Below, in pieces: positions 1-6,249 of a stretch of 15,905 nucleotides of DNA. Positions within the stretch are counted from its first letter, which is position 1. Every line of letters begins with the position of its first letter. The stretch is taken from contig CALPRR020000037.1 in assembly GCA_943326025.2 (NCBI GenBank), forward strand, positions 1 to 15,905. Direction: 5' to 3'. The stretch comes from Candidatus Kuenenia stuttgartensis. Lineage in GTDB: Bacteria > Bacteroidota > Bacteroidia > Flavobacteriales_D > Crocinitomicaceae. Under the pieces are notes generated by a model. It made no database searches, was not told the DNA's origin, and saw only the letters and a list, made by a program, of their open reading frames with translations. Position numbers and translations under genes: made by a program.

Positions 1-646
1 CTAACATAGCAAAAGAAGCAGTTACACCTCCAGTTGTTGGATCAGTTAAAAATGAAATGTAAGGTAATTTCGCTTCTGACAATTGTCCTAATTTTCCTGA
101 AACTTTTGCCATTTGCATTAATGAAAATCCTGCTTCCATCATCCTTGCCCCACCTGATTTAGAAATAATCATAAATGGTGCTTTAATTTTTATAGCCTCA
201 TCAATTGCTCTAGCAATTTTTTCTCCCATTACTGAACCTAAAGAACCACCAATAAAAGAAAAATCCATAGCTGCTACAACAAAGTCATGACCATCTAATT
301 TTCCTATAACCGTTCTAATAGCATCTGTCAAACCTGTAGCTTTTTGAGTTGCTTTAACACGATCAACATATTTTTTAGTATCCTCAAAATTCAATGGATC
401 ACCAGAAGTTAATTCAGCATTAATTTCTCTGTATTCTCCTTGATCAAATAATATTTTAAAATATTCTTCTGATCCAATTTTTTCGTGATGTGAACATCTA
501 TCACATACATATGCATTTTTAACCAAATCCTCTACAGTAAATAATGTTTTACAGTTAGAACATTTTTGCCAAATACCTTCTGGAGTTTCTTTCTTCTCAC
601 TAGTAGAAGTTGTAATTCCTTCTTTATTTCTTTTAAACCAACTCAT
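1..646 (-). CDS. accD: Acetyl-CoA carboxylase carboxyltransferase subunit beta, 3' part cut by window start
   Basis: Beta subunit of the acetyl-CoA carboxylase carboxyltransferase, which with AccA moves CO2 from carboxybiotin to acetyl-CoA to make malonyl-CoA for fatty acid synthesis in the cytoplasm. My translation gives 215 residues starting MSWFKRN. A four-cysteine zinc ribbon is visible at C29/C32 and C48/C51, followed by the crotonase-like carboxyltransferase fold with the SKSGGARM and LTDPTTGGV motifs. About 70 C-terminal residues of the usual ~285 lie beyond base 1. I chose the ATG at 644-646 because AccD proteins commonly start this way and a purine-rich GAGGAAG lies just upstream. 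An in-frame ATG at 671-673 would add nine residues (MINESNEED). The gene lies 38 nt downstream of fbaA with no terminator between, so the two are probably co-transcribed. Identification is very secure. Confidence 0.96.
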   Translation of the reverse strand, partial: MSWFKRNKEGITTSTSEKKETPEGIWQKCSNCKTLFTVEDLVKNAYVCDRCSHHEKIGSEEYFKILFDQGEYREINAELTSGDPLNFEDTKKYVDRVKATQKATGLTDAIRTVIGKLDGHDFVVAAMDFSFIGGSLGSVMGEKIARAIDEAIKIKAPFMIISKSGGARMMEAGFSLMQMAKVSGKLGQLSEAKLPYISFLTDPTTGGVTASFAML

Positions 647-684
647 ATCTTCCTCGTTACTTTCGTTTATCATAATAAACTAAA

Positions 685-1752
685 TTAAAGCGTGTTAATA
701 TTATTCAAATCTTGAAATGCTTTCTCTAATCGTTTTACGAAAGTCAACTCACCATCTCGTAACCATTTGCGAGGATCATAATACTTTTTATTCGGTTGAT
801 CATCACCTTCAGGGTTACCGATTTGTGTTTTCAAATATTCAACATTTTTCACAACATAATCTCTTACACCTTCTGTAAAAGCAAATTGTAAATCAGTATC
901 TAAATTCATTTTAATTACTCCATAGGTAATTGCCTCTCTGATTTCTTCTAAAGTTGAACCAGATCCACCATGAAAAACAAAATCTACTGGATTAGCAGCT
1001 GTGTTAAATTTATTCTGAACATATTCTTGAGAATTTTTCAAAATTTTTGGAGTTAACTTAACATTACCTGGTTTGTAAACTCCATGAACATTTCCAAATG
1101 CTGCAGCTATTGTAAAACGGTTACTAACTTTTGATAATTCTTCATATGCATAAGCAACCTCTTCAGGTTGAGTATATAATTTTGAGCTATCTACATCCGA
1201 ATTATCAACTCCATCTTCTTCTCCACCTGTAATTCCTAATTCAATCTCTAGAGTCATACCAATTTTTGACATTCTCTCTAAATATCTTTTGGAAATTTCA
1301 ATGTTTTCTTCGATTGGTTCTTCAGATAAATCAATCATGTGAGAACTATATAAAGGTTTACCTGTTTCAGCAAAATATTTCTCACCTGCATCTAATAAAC
1401 CATCAATCCAAGGCAATAATTTTTTAGCACAATGATCAGTATGTAAAATAACCGGAACTCCATAAGCTTCCGCTAGAGTATGAACATGAATTGCTCCTGC
1501 TATCGCTCCTGCTATCGCAGCTTTTTCACCTTCATTTGACAAACCTTTGCCAGCATTGTAATGAGCTCCACCATTCGAAAATTGAATAATCACAGGTGAA
1601 TTCACTTTTGCTGCAGTTTCCAATACTGCATTCACAGTACTTGAACCTGTAACATTTACAGCTGGTAACGCAAAACCTTTTTCTTTTGCATATCTAAATA
1701 TCTCTTGAACCATATCACCAGAAGCAACGCCTGGTTTAATCGAATGAAGCAT
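685..1752 (-). CDS. fbaA: Class II fructose-bisphosphate aldolase (FbaA type)
   Basis: Zinc-dependent aldolase that reversibly cleaves fructose 1,6-bisphosphate to glyceraldehyde 3-phosphate and dihydroxyacetone phosphate in glycolysis and gluconeogenesis. The 355-residue protein is close to the length of E. coli FbaA. Visible motifs are HTDHCAKK (catalytic D106 and zinc ligand H107), GGEEDGVDN near 176-184 after E171, FGNVHGVYKPGN with zinc ligand H223, and FHGGSGS with H261. The numbering runs three behind the E. coli enzyme throughout. The open frame extends 30 codons upstream to 1842, but I start at the ATG 1750-1752 because the family alignment begins at MLHSIKPGV and a good promoter (1780-1809) lies inside the upstream extension. 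The 5' UTR would be about 20 nt. accD follows on the same strand. Confidence 0.97.
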   Translation of the reverse strand: MLHSIKPGVASGDMVQEIFRYAKEKGFALPAVNVTGSSTVNAVLETAAKVNSPVIIQFSNGGAHYNAGKGLSNEGEKAAIAGAIAGAIHVHTLAEAYGVPVILHTDHCAKKLLPWIDGLLDAGEKYFAETGKPLYSSHMIDLSEEPIEENIEISKRYLERMSKIGMTLEIELGITGGEEDGVDNSDVDSSKLYTQPEEVAYAYEELSKVSNRFTIAAAFGNVHGVYKPGNVKLTPKILKNSQEYVQNKFNTAANPVDFVFHGGSGSTLEEIREAITYGVIKMNLDTDLQFAFTEGVRDYVVKNVEYLKTQIGNPEGDDQPNKKYYDPRKWLRDGELTFVKRLEKAFQDLNNINTL

Positions 1753-1779
1753 AGTGTAATTTTTATTTTTATTAGGATG

Positions 1780-1809
1780 CAAATATAAAAAAATTATTTC
1801 GTCTACAAA
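1780..1809 (-). promoter_or_regulatory. Bacteroidota-type promoter for fbaA(-accD)
   Basis: Read on the minus strand: a -33 TTTG (1806-1809), an 18-nt spacer, then TATATTTG (1780-1787), an exact match to the Bacteroidota -7 consensus TAnnTTTG. The expected transcription start is about 20 nt before the chosen fbaA start. This is the best-formed promoter in the window and lies between the gdhA terminator and fbaA. Confidence 0.7.
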
Positions 1810-1842
1810 TCCTTTTAGTAGTTTGCAATTTGAATTTAGCAC

Positions 1843-1873
1843 AAAAAAAAGACTGCCATTTCTGACAGTCTTT
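1843..1873 (-). terminator. Rho-independent terminator after gdhA
   Basis: An 8-bp perfect stem (AAAGACTG at 1848-1855 with CAGTCTTT at 1866-1873) encloses a 10-nt loop. On the minus strand it is followed by a run of eight T (complement of the A run 1843-1850, which overlaps the stem base). It lies 23 nt past the gdhA stop, so gdhA is separated from the fbaA promoter just downstream. Confidence 0.8.
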
Positions 1874-1895
1874 CATTATATTATTAAGATTAAGC

Positions 1896-3251
1896 TTATA
1901 CTAAACCTTGATCAATCATAGAATCTGCAACTTTTACGAAACCTGCAATATTTGCACCTTTAACGTAATCAACTGTTCCATCTTCTCTTTTTCCGTATTT
2001 CACACAAGCTTCGTGAATTGAAACCATAATTCCGTGTAATTTCCCATCAACTTCTTCAGCTGTCCAAGACAAACGTAAAGAATTTTGAGACATTTCTAGA
2101 CCTGAAGTTGCAACACCACCAGCATTAGAAGCTTTTCCTGGAGAGAATAATACTCTTGCAGCATCAAAAGCTTCGATTGCCTCTGGAGTAGATGGCATAT
2201 TTGCACCTTCCGCTACAGCGATAACACCATTTGCGATCAATACTTTAGCCTCTTCACCATTTAATTCATTTTGAGTAGCACATGGTAATGCGATATCAAC
2301 TTTCACTTCCCATGGACGTTTACCAGCAACAAATTTAGCTGTAGGATATTTTGAAACGTACTCTGAAATACGACCTCTTTTTTCGTTTTTCAATTCCATA
2401 ACAAAAGCTAATTTACCAGCATCGATACCAGCTTCATCATAGATGTAACCTTCTGAATCTGATAAAGTAACAACTTTAGCACCTAATTGAGTTGCTTTTT
2501 CACAAGCATATTGAGCAACATTTCCAGAACCAGAAACTGCAACAACTTTACCTTGGAAAGAATCTCCTTTAGTAGCTAACATTTCTTTTGCGAAATATAC
2601 AGTACCGTAACCTGTAGCTTCAGGACGAATCAAAGATCCACCCCAGTTACGAGCTTTACCAGTTAATACACCAGTAAATTCGTTACGGATTCTTTTGTAT
2701 TGACCAAACATGTAACCAATTTCACGTCCACCAACACCGATATCACCAGCAGGTACATCTGTATCAGCTCCAATATGACGAGATAACTCAGTCATGAAAG
2801 ATTGACAAAATTTCATTACTTCATTATCTGATTTTCCTTTTGGATCAAAATCAGAACCTCCTTTACCACCACCCATAGGCAATGTAGTTAAAGAGTTTTT
2901 AAAGATTTGTTCGAAACCTAAGAACTTCAAAATAGATAAATTCACAGAAGGATGGAAACGTAAACCACCTTTGTATGGTCCGATTGCAGAGTTAAACTCA
3001 ACACGGTAACCTCTATTTATTTGAACTTCACCTTTGTCATCTAACCAAGGAACTCTAAATAAAATAGTTCTTTCTGGCTCAACAATTCTATCAAGAATTT
3101 TTGCAGCTTTATACTTAGGTGTTTCTTCGATTACAGGAATTACTGCTTCAGCAACTTCGTGAACCGCTTGAATGAATTCTTTCTCATGACCATGAGTTGC
3201 TTTCACTTTATCCATGAATGCATCAATCTGAGCTTGATATTTATTTGACAT
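1896..3251 (-). CDS. gdhA: NADP-type glutamate dehydrogenase
   Basis: Hexameric glutamate dehydrogenase converting 2-oxoglutarate and ammonia to glutamate (and the reverse), a main route of nitrogen assimilation. Its 451 residues match the ~450-residue bacterial family. In order: substrate-binding GPYKGGLRFHP (K94), PMGGGKGGSDFDP with K130, PAGDIGVGGREIG with the catalytic aspartate D170, and then a Rossmann domain with the GSGNVA dinucleotide loop at 241-246. The end of the second Rossmann strand reads SDSEG (264-268), resembling NADP-specific enzymes. NADPH preference is inference. It is monocistronic: a TAnnTTTG element lies about 27 nt upstream of the start and a terminator lies downstream at 1843-1873. 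Confidence 0.97.
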   Translation of the reverse strand: MSNKYQAQIDAFMDKVKATHGHEKEFIQAVHEVAEAVIPVIEETPKYKAAKILDRIVEPERTILFRVPWLDDKGEVQINRGYRVEFNSAIGPYKGGLRFHPSVNLSILKFLGFEQIFKNSLTTLPMGGGKGGSDFDPKGKSDNEVMKFCQSFMTELSRHIGADTDVPAGDIGVGGREIGYMFGQYKRIRNEFTGVLTGKARNWGGSLIRPEATGYGTVYFAKEMLATKGDSFQGKVVAVSGSGNVAQYACEKATQLGAKVVTLSDSEGYIYDEAGIDAGKLAFVMELKNEKRGRISEYVSKYPTAKFVAGKRPWEVKVDIALPCATQNELNGEEAKVLIANGVIAVAEGANMPSTPEAIEAFDAARVLFSPGKASNAGGVATSGLEMSQNSLRLSWTAEEVDGKLHGIMVSIHEACVKYGKREDGTVDYVKGANIAGFVKVADSMIDQGLV

Positions 3252-3277
3252 CTCTTATTAGTTTAATATAAACGTGG

Positions 3278-3285
3278 CAAAAGTA
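3278..3285 (-). promoter_or_regulatory. -7 promoter element for gdhA
   Basis: On the minus strand this reads TACTTTTG, an exact TAnnTTTG match, placed so that transcription would begin about 20 nt before the gdhA ATG, the same geometry as at fbaA. I see no good -33 TTTG at the expected spacing, where there is an A/T homopolymer-like tract. Confidence 0.5.
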
Positions 3286-3547
3286 AAAAAAAAATGGATG
3301 TGTAATTAAAATAAATCATTATTCAATGATGTATTTTATTAACAGAATTTTGTTTCTAAAAATTACTTTTAAAATATATACTCACAACAAAAAGAAAAAA
3401 AAGAAAATTAATTTTTCAATCACCTTGTAAATTACCTTTACTTATCTTAATTACAGTAAAATAAATACTTTTCAAATTCGCGCATCTCATGTTATAAATA
3501 AATCCAATCACTTTTTTGAATAAAAAACTAAAAATGAAAAAATTTGA
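3286..3547. other. AT-rich divergent intergenic region, no gene seen
   Basis: This is the core of the 364-nt space between gdhA and the DUF4197 gene, the longest gene-free stretch in the window. It holds poly-A and poly-T tracts and a small hairpin (ATCATT 3315-3320 with AATGAT 3325-3330, 4-nt loop). I see no credible ORF, tRNA or structured RNA. The only plus-strand ATG frame near its end encodes 13 residues. Confidence 0.5.
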
Positions 3548-3578
3548 TTTGAAAAAAAAGATAAATATTATATAGTTG
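3548..3578 (+). promoter_or_regulatory. Probable promoter of the DUF4197 lipoprotein gene
   Basis: TTTG (3548-3551), a 19-nt spacer, then TATAGTTG (3571-3578), one mismatch from TAnnTTTG. It would give a leader of about 30 nt. A second imperfect element, TAAGTTTTG (3582-3590), lies just downstream with one extra base between TA and TTTG, so the exact start site is uncertain. Confidence 0.4.
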
Positions 3579-3615
3579 GTATAAGTTTTGTTATTTTAGA
3601 AGAAAAATAATTAAA

Positions 3616-4356
3616 ATGAAAAGAAACATTATTCCAATATTTGCTTTAGGATCGATTGTAATATTTACATCATGTGATGAATTAAAACAAGCTGCAAATA
3701 CAATTTCAATTTCAACATCAACTCCAGCAAAACCTCAACTTACAAATGACGAAGTAGTTTCAGGATTAAAAGAAGCTCTACAATTAGGAATCAAAAATTC
3801 AGTTAATTTAACATCTGTTACAGATGGATTCCTGAAAAATGCAGATATTCGATTACCGTTTCCTGCAGATGCTATGAAAGTTAAACAAAAAGCTTTAGAA
3901 TGGGGATTGACTTCTCAAGTAGAAAAATTTGAAACAACCTTAAATAGAGCTGCTGAAGAAGCTACTAAAGAAGCGTTACCAATCTTTGCTAACGCAATTA
4001 CAAATATGTCTTTACAGGATGGTTTTGCAATTTTAAATGGAGGAAATGGTTCAGCAACAAAATTCTTAAAAGACAATACTACTTCTCAATTAGTTACAGC
4101 GTTTTCTCCTAAAGTACAAGAAGCAATTTCAAAAGTTAAATTGACTGATTATTGGAATCCGATAGTAAATAAATATAATTCAGCTATGAAGATATCAGGT
4201 GGAGATAAAATAAATCCTGATTTAAATGCTTATGTAACTGAAATGGCAATTAAAGGACTTTTTCAGATGGTTGAAAAAGAGGAAAATAAAATTCGTCTAG
4301 ATCCAATGGCAAGAGTTACCGATTTATTAGCAAAAGTATTTGGTAGTATTAAATAA
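3616..4356 (+). CDS. DUF4197 family lipoprotein
   Basis: A 246-residue predicted lipoprotein. The N-terminus MKRNIIPIFALGSIVIF ends in a lipobox-like FTSC with the lipidated cysteine at C20, and the mature protein starts CDELKQ. The rest (about 42-246) is alpha-helical with features I recognise from DUF4197, for example an early GLKEAL helix and paired amphipathic helices with few cysteines. The family has no established biochemical function. The acidic residues right after C20 could favour outer-membrane or surface sorting, as in the flavobacterial lipoprotein export signal, but this is speculative. The gene stands alone on the plus strand with its own promoter and a shared terminator downstream. 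Family assignment comes from recognition, not a search. Confidence 0.8.
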   Translation: MKRNIIPIFALGSIVIFTSCDELKQAANTISISTSTPAKPQLTNDEVVSGLKEALQLGIKNSVNLTSVTDGFLKNADIRLPFPADAMKVKQKALEWGLTSQVEKFETTLNRAAEEATKEALPIFANAITNMSLQDGFAILNGGNGSATKFLKDNTTSQLVTAFSPKVQEAISKVKLTDYWNPIVNKYNSAMKISGGDKINPDLNAYVTEMAIKGLFQMVEKEENKIRLDPMARVTDLLAKVFGSIK

Positions 4357-4371
4357 TAATATCTATTTCAT

Positions 4372-4406
4372 AAAAAAATCCGACTTGTGAAAGTCGGATT
4401 TTTTTT
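4372..4406. terminator. Bidirectional terminator between convergent genes
   Basis: A perfect stem TCCGACTT (4379-4386) / AAGTCGGA (4391-4398) with loop GTGA is extended by A7 on the left and T8 on the right. It therefore works as a U-tracted hairpin on both strands, serving the plus-strand DUF4197 gene and the minus-strand small secreted protein gene (psd side). Confidence 0.88.
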
Positions 4407-4425
4407 GTATTCTAATTACTCAGAA

Positions 4426-4647
4426 TTATTTTTTTTCAGTTGATCCATGTGAGCAACAAGCTTTTTTCTCTCCTTCTTTTTTTGAACAAGATTTCTCACC
4501 TTCGGCACATGCTCCTTTTTTCTTTTTCTTTTTCTTATCGTCATGTTTTACTAATTCAATAGAAGTTCCAGTTGAAGCAGCAAAAGCAGTAGCTGACATA
4601 GAACCAACAAATAACATTAACGATAATGCAATAAAAAACTTTTTCAT
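4426..4647 (-). CDS. Small secreted Lys/Cys-rich protein, function unknown
   Basis: A 73-residue protein with a typical Sec signal peptide (residues 1 to about 23, ending TAFA) and a very unusual mature part. After ELVKHDD comes a run of seven lysines (38-44), then a short region with four cysteines (C47, C54, C64, C65) and H67, ending in KK. I do not recognise a named family. The Cys/His content could bind metal or form disulfides, and the lysine run suggests contact with anionic surfaces; both are guesses. I chose the ATG at 4645-4647, which puts MKKFF at the N-terminus as expected for a signal peptide; the upstream TTG at 4656 is less likely. It lies 39 nt downstream of psd, so it could be the last gene of that operon. 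Confidence 0.75.
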   Translation of the reverse strand: MKKFFIALSLMLFVGSMSATAFAASTGTSIELVKHDDKKKKKKKGACAEGEKSCSKKEGEKKACCSHGSTEKK

Positions 4648-4686
4648 AGTATACAAAATTTAATTGTTTAGCTAATTTAGTATTTT

Positions 4687-5352
4687 TTAAATCAATTCAC
4701 CTATTTTTGTGATTCTCCCTTTAACAACATCTCCAATTTTAACATTTATTGTAGAATTAAGAGGTAAGTACAAATCAATTCTAGAACCAAATTTAATAAA
4801 ACCATATTCATCACCTGTTTTCACAACTTGTTTAGGCTGAACATAATAACAAATCCTTCTAGCAACTGCACCTGCAACTTGTCTGAATAAAACTTCTTGA
4901 CCATTTGCATGTTCTATTACAACTGTTGATCTTTCGTTATCTGTGCTACTTTTAGGATGCCATGCTACTAAAAATAAACCTTTATGATATTTAACATACT
5001 TTACAATACCCGAAATCGGATTGAAATTTGCGTGTACATTTAAGGGAGACATAAAAATTGATATCTGAATTCTTTTATCATTAAAATATTCATTTTCTTC
5101 AACCTCCTCAATAACAACAACTTTACCATCTGCTGGACAAATAATTTCGTTTTCTTCAAAAACACATTTTATATTAGGTACTCTAAAAAACTGAACAACC
5201 AAATAAAGCATTGTTAATTCTCCTATGATTAACAAAATATACAACCACAACCAACCAACATTTTGATATAAAAAATAATTACCCAAATGTATAATTGAAA
5301 GCAATACTATTGCAATTGTGATAATTAAATAACCTTCTCTGTGTATTTTCAT
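4687..5352 (-). CDS. psd: Phosphatidylserine decarboxylase proenzyme (short, FGSR type)
   Basis: Pyruvoyl-dependent membrane enzyme converting phosphatidylserine to phosphatidylethanolamine, the main phospholipid of these bacteria. The 221 residues show two N-terminal membrane segments (about 8-26 and 34-53), a PADG motif (73-76), MSPLNVHANFNP with H107, a DNERST segment, and FGSR near the C-terminus. In this short family the proenzyme cleaves itself at this Gly-Ser pair (G189-S190) and the serine becomes the pyruvoyl cofactor. I start at ATG 5350-5352 (MKIHREGY) because family members begin near this HKEGY-like motif. A TTG at 5371-5373 would overlap the cdsA stop by 4 nt and add seven residues. 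It follows CdsA, whose product CDP-diacylglycerol feeds the same pathway. Confidence 0.93.
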   Translation of the reverse strand: MKIHREGYLIITIAIVLLSIIHLGNYFLYQNVGWLWLYILLIIGELTMLYLVVQFFRVPNIKCVFEENEIICPADGKVVVIEEVEENEYFNDKRIQISIFMSPLNVHANFNPISGIVKYVKYHKGLFLVAWHPKSSTDNERSTVVIEHANGQEVLFRQVAGAVARRICYYVQPKQVVKTGDEYGFIKFGSRIDLYLPLNSTINVKIGDVVKGRITKIGELI

Positions 5353-5369
5353 AATAGACTTAATATTCT

Positions 5370-6182
5370 TCAAAAATAATTATAAATTACAAACCAAACA
5401 TAAAAAAATGGAACTGTAAAAAGCATTGCGTCGAATCTGTCTAATATCCCTCCATGACCTGGCAATATTGTGCCTGAGTCTTTAATATTTAAACTTCTTT
5501 TAAAAAGAGACTCTAATAAATCGCCTAGAATTGCAGTTGGAGCAATAATACAAGCTGAAATCAACCAGAAATTGAGATCATTATTATTTCCCCAAAAACT
5601 AATTAAATAAGAAACTATTAAAGTAAATGATAAGCCTCCAATTGTTCCTTCCCATGTTTTTTTTGGAGAAATTCTTTCAAACAATTTAGTTTTACCAAAA
5701 AATCTACCTGAAAGATAGGCAAAAGTATCATTTGTCCAAATCAATAAAAACATAGAGATTACATATGGTTTATTATGCGAACTAAAATTAGAAATTAATA
5801 GAATTAACGAAAATGGTATAACGAGATATACAAATCCAAGCATAACAATACCAAGATTCTGTATAGGATTCTCTTTCTTTCTCCAAATTTCTACAATAAA
5901 TATTGAAAACAAAATTGGAAGAGTCAAAATTGAAAATTGAGGTTCAAATTTAGCAATTGAATAGGCTATTATACAGTATACTGAAAAAAGAGCTGTAGTA
6001 TTAAAAATAGAATTTAATTGGATACTTTTTTCATCCTTAAACAATTTAAAAAATTCAAGTAAACCTAAAAAAAGAAACAAACCCATTACAAGAAATGTAG
6101 TATTTAAACTATACCAAAGAGATAAAATAATAACAGTTATAAAAATTGAACCTGTTATTATTCTTTGTAAAATGTTACTCAT
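5370..6182 (-). CDS. cdsA: Phosphatidate cytidylyltransferase (CDP-diacylglycerol synthase)
   Basis: Integral membrane enzyme making CDP-diacylglycerol from phosphatidic acid and CTP, the precursor of all phospholipid head-group pathways. The 270-residue protein is rich in hydrophobic helices. It carries the family motifs WTNDTFAYLSGRFFGK (149-164), SPKKTWEGT (172-180) and the complete C-terminal signature from S225 to D251, including KDSG, PGHGG and DRFD with the metal-binding aspartates D221 and D248. The ATG at 6180-6182 is the only reasonable start. It lies between ftsH, from which it is separated by a 67-nt gap holding a strong hairpin, and psd, which begins 17 nt after its stop (or overlaps it if the TTG is used). 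Confidence 0.96.
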   Translation of the reverse strand: MSNILQRIITGSIFITVIILSLWYSLNTTFLVMGLFLFLGLLEFFKLFKDEKSIQLNSIFNTTALFSVYCIIAYSIAKFEPQFSILTLPILFSIFIVEIWRKKENPIQNLGIVMLGFVYLVIPFSLILLISNFSSHNKPYVISMFLLIWTNDTFAYLSGRFFGKTKLFERISPKKTWEGTIGGLSFTLIVSYLISFWGNNNDLNFWLISACIIAPTAILGDLLESLFKRSLNIKDSGTILPGHGGILDRFDAMLFTVPFFYVWFVIYNYF

Positions 6183-6201
6183 TGAAGCATTCTTAAAATA
6201 A

Positions 6202-6234
6202 GATTCCCACTAATCAAATTGACTAGTGGGAATC
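6202..6234 (-). terminator. Intercistronic hairpin between ftsH and cdsA
   Basis: A perfect 11-bp inverted repeat (GATTCCCACTA 6202-6212 with TAGTGGGAATC 6224-6234), whose 11-nt loop can pair partly (TC with GA). On the minus strand it is followed by TTATTTT, a weak U-tract. It begins 15 nt after the ftsH stop and ends 20 nt before the cdsA start. It could be a leaky terminator, or a stabilising or processing hairpin lowering cdsA-psd expression relative to ftsH. Confidence 0.6.
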
Positions 6235-6249
6235 CAAAAATATTAATAA

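Noticed and set aside
647..673. Upstream ATG for accD at 671-673
   Set aside because: MSWFKR is the usual AccD N-terminus and a purine-rich ribosome-binding-like stretch precedes the inner ATG.
1493..1516. Tandem 12-bp repeat in fbaA (GCTCCTGCTATC twice)
   Set aside because: It encodes the AIAGAIAG helix of the aldolase, in frame and within a normal-length protein, so it is coding periodicity with no sign of mobile or repeat-array origin.
3534..3575. A 13-codon ORF upstream of the DUF4197 gene, considered as a leader peptide
   Set aside because: Very short, low-complexity lysine-rich, and it lies upstream of or within the predicted promoter, so it is unlikely to be translated as a leader.
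5353..5373. TTG start for psd giving a 4-nt overlap with cdsA
   Set aside because: Family members begin near the motif at MKIHREGY, so the ATG at 5350-5352 is preferred; the TTG remains possible.
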